A stretch of 64,000 nt of DNA from Demequina litorisediminis (GTDB lineage Bacteria > Actinomycetota > Actinomycetes > Actinomycetales > Demequinaceae). This document shows positions 63,170 through 64,000 of the stretch, one piece after another. Positions within the stretch are counted from its first letter, which is position 1; every line of letters starts with the position of its first letter. The DNA is taken from contig NZ_BSUN01000001.1 of NCBI RefSeq assembly GCF_030161615.1, positions 1 to 64,000 on the forward strand, given 5' to 3'. The notes under the pieces are model-generated. The model was given only the letters and a program-made list of their open reading frames with translations. It made no database searches and was not told the DNA's origin. Position numbers and translations under genes: made by a program.

Positions 63170-64000
63170 TCAGAGCGGAGCCGAGTACTCGACCACCAGG
63201 GCACGGTGATCGGCGCCTGGCAGCGCCTGCGTCACGAGCGTTGACGCCGACCACGGCAGTTCGCGCGCCATCACGTGGTCGATGGCGGCGACGGGAAAGC
63301 CTGCCCGCTGCTCCGGGAAGGTGAACTGCCAGCCCGCCCCGGCCTCATCGGCCGCATCAACGAAACCCCCGCGCTCAAGGCCACGCAACGAGGCATGGTC
63401 ACGTGTGGCGTTGAGATCGCCCACGAGAATCGCCGGTCCGTGGACGGCGCCTGCGGCCTCCGTCAGCACCGCGAGGTCCTGAGCCCACAGGGTGTGGTTC
63501 CACGGCCCCGGTGCCGCGGGATGCGCGGCGATGAGCGTCACCGGCGTCGAGTCGACTTCGACGACCGCGCGGAGCGTGCGCGCGGTGGTGCCGTCCACGT
63601 CCCCTGCCTCGGTGAGCGGCAAGGCAGACCAGAGGCCGATGCCCGCGAACCCCTCCTCTGGCGCCACCTCGGCGTAGGGCAGCGACGCGCCAAGGCCGGC
63701 ACGGTCGAGAGCCTCGACGGCCGCGGGTGTCGGCTCTTGGACAGCGAGAACGTCAACGCCGTGGTCGCGCACGAGGGCCGTGACCGCGGCGCCGTCCACC
63801 GCGCCGAACGTCGCGTTGACCGATGCCACGGTGAGGACACCCTCCCCCTGCGTGGGCGTCGCCGTCATCAACGGCACCTGAGTGGCGACTCCCACGACCA
63901 ACACCAGTCCGGAAGCGGCGCCGAGCCATCGGTCCCTCGCAAAGAATGCTCCCACGAGCGGCACCGCCACGCTCAACAGTACCCACGGAGTCACGGCCAC
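63170..64000 (-). CDS. Endonuclease/exonuclease/phosphatase-family membrane protein, N-terminus possibly cut
   Basis: At least 276 residues. Two hydrophobic N-terminal segments are followed by an EEP domain with ASVNATFGAVDG, VLAVQEPTPAAVEAL (metal-binding Glu), IAAHPAAPGPWNH, ILVGDLNATRDHAS and the terminal IDHVM and GADHRALVVEY motifs. The frame reaches the window edge, so the true start may lie outside. Such proteins act as secreted or membrane nucleases or phosphatases; the substrate is unknown. It converges on the small membrane gene with a 4-base gap. Confidence 0.8.
   Translation of the reverse strand: MAVTPWVLLSVAVPLVGAFFARDRWLGAASGLVLVVGVATQVPLMTATPTQGEGVLTVASVNATFGAVDGAAVTALVRDHGVDVLAVQEPTPAAVEALDRAGLGASLPYAEVAPEEGFAGIGLWSALPLTEAGDVDGTTARTLRAVVEVDSTPVTLIAAHPAAPGPWNHTLWAQDLAVLTEAAGAVHGPAILVGDLNATRDHASLRGLERGGFVDAADEAGAGWQFTFPEQRAGFPVAAIDHVMARELPWSASTLVTQALPGADHRALVVEYSAPL

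Overview
The window is a GC-rich (about two thirds G+C) chromosomal segment of an actinobacterium. The gene order thrS-HIT-pgsA-patA-pimA-pdxS-pdxT-yebC-ruvCAB-secDF-rel-hisS-aspS-rarA-rpsD-alaS-ruvX-mltG-aroE...aroCKBQ-efp-nusB is the classic actinobacterial layout. A complete type IV pilus locus, three-repeat SLH proteins and the phosphatidylinositol mannoside genes suggest a Micrococcales member (Cellulomonadaceae/Demequinaceae-like; this placement is inference).

Layout: 1-1123 an exported repeat protein running off the left edge; 1302-5620 nusB, efp and shikimate genes aroQBKC (minus strand); 5688-17205 a type IV pilus locus (pilO, N, M, prepilin peptidase D, a PilX-like protein, three prepilins, pilC, T, B) lying between aroC and aroE; 17295-24753 aroE, mltG, ruvX, alaS, rpsD, rarA; 24796-29984 an accessory block (ArsR regulator with operator, MFS exporter, SLH/CHAP protein, LysR regulator, EamA exporter); 30076-44270 aspS, hisS, a peptidyl-prolyl isomerase, a DUF349 protein, rel, secF, secD, ruvB, ruvA, ruvC; 44275-49893 yebC, a SatD-like pair, a TPR protein, pdxT, NUDIX, pdxS, pimA; 49890-54020 patA, pgsA, HIT protein, thrS; 54198-59654 a two-component system, a secreted Pro/Thr repeat protein, a kinase-like protein, a TylF-type methyltransferase and tdk; 59899-62829 pabC/pabB flanked by a tRNA-Val(CAC) gene and two identical Gly-Cys-Val tRNA arrays; 62898-64000 a small membrane protein and an endonuclease/exonuclease/phosphatase-family protein cut by the right edge. 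No gap between genes exceeds 300 bases; the longest are at 38476-38746, 62310-62571 and 59655-59898, and their contents are listed.

Two patterns run through the whole window. (1) Most conserved genes are broken by single-base shifts, and nearly every shift lies exactly at a place where the family alignment demands AGCT but the sequence reads AGCCT or AGGCT. I count about 90 such sites against about 17 intact AGCT. In each gene the number of sites agrees with its length modulo 3. This looks like a systematic read error at a modified AGCT site, so the genes are annotated here full length with the shifts noted, not as pseudogenes. (2) The 9-mer GCATCGGCC (either strand) occurs about 42 times, against about 2 expected from base composition and at most about 5 for its one-base neighbours. 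It appears in several reading frames, and as an inverted pair in the hairpin after pdxS. Its density (about one per 1.5 kb) and its presence beside a type IV pilus locus with a PilT retraction ATPase make it a candidate DNA uptake sequence.

Smaller points of interest: a three-member family of palindromic intergenic repeats, a LexA-type box before ruvAB, a Gln/Pro-rich N-terminal arm on PilT, a low-complexity insert in SecD with no yajC, and a 27-bp tandem repeat gene next to a two-component system.
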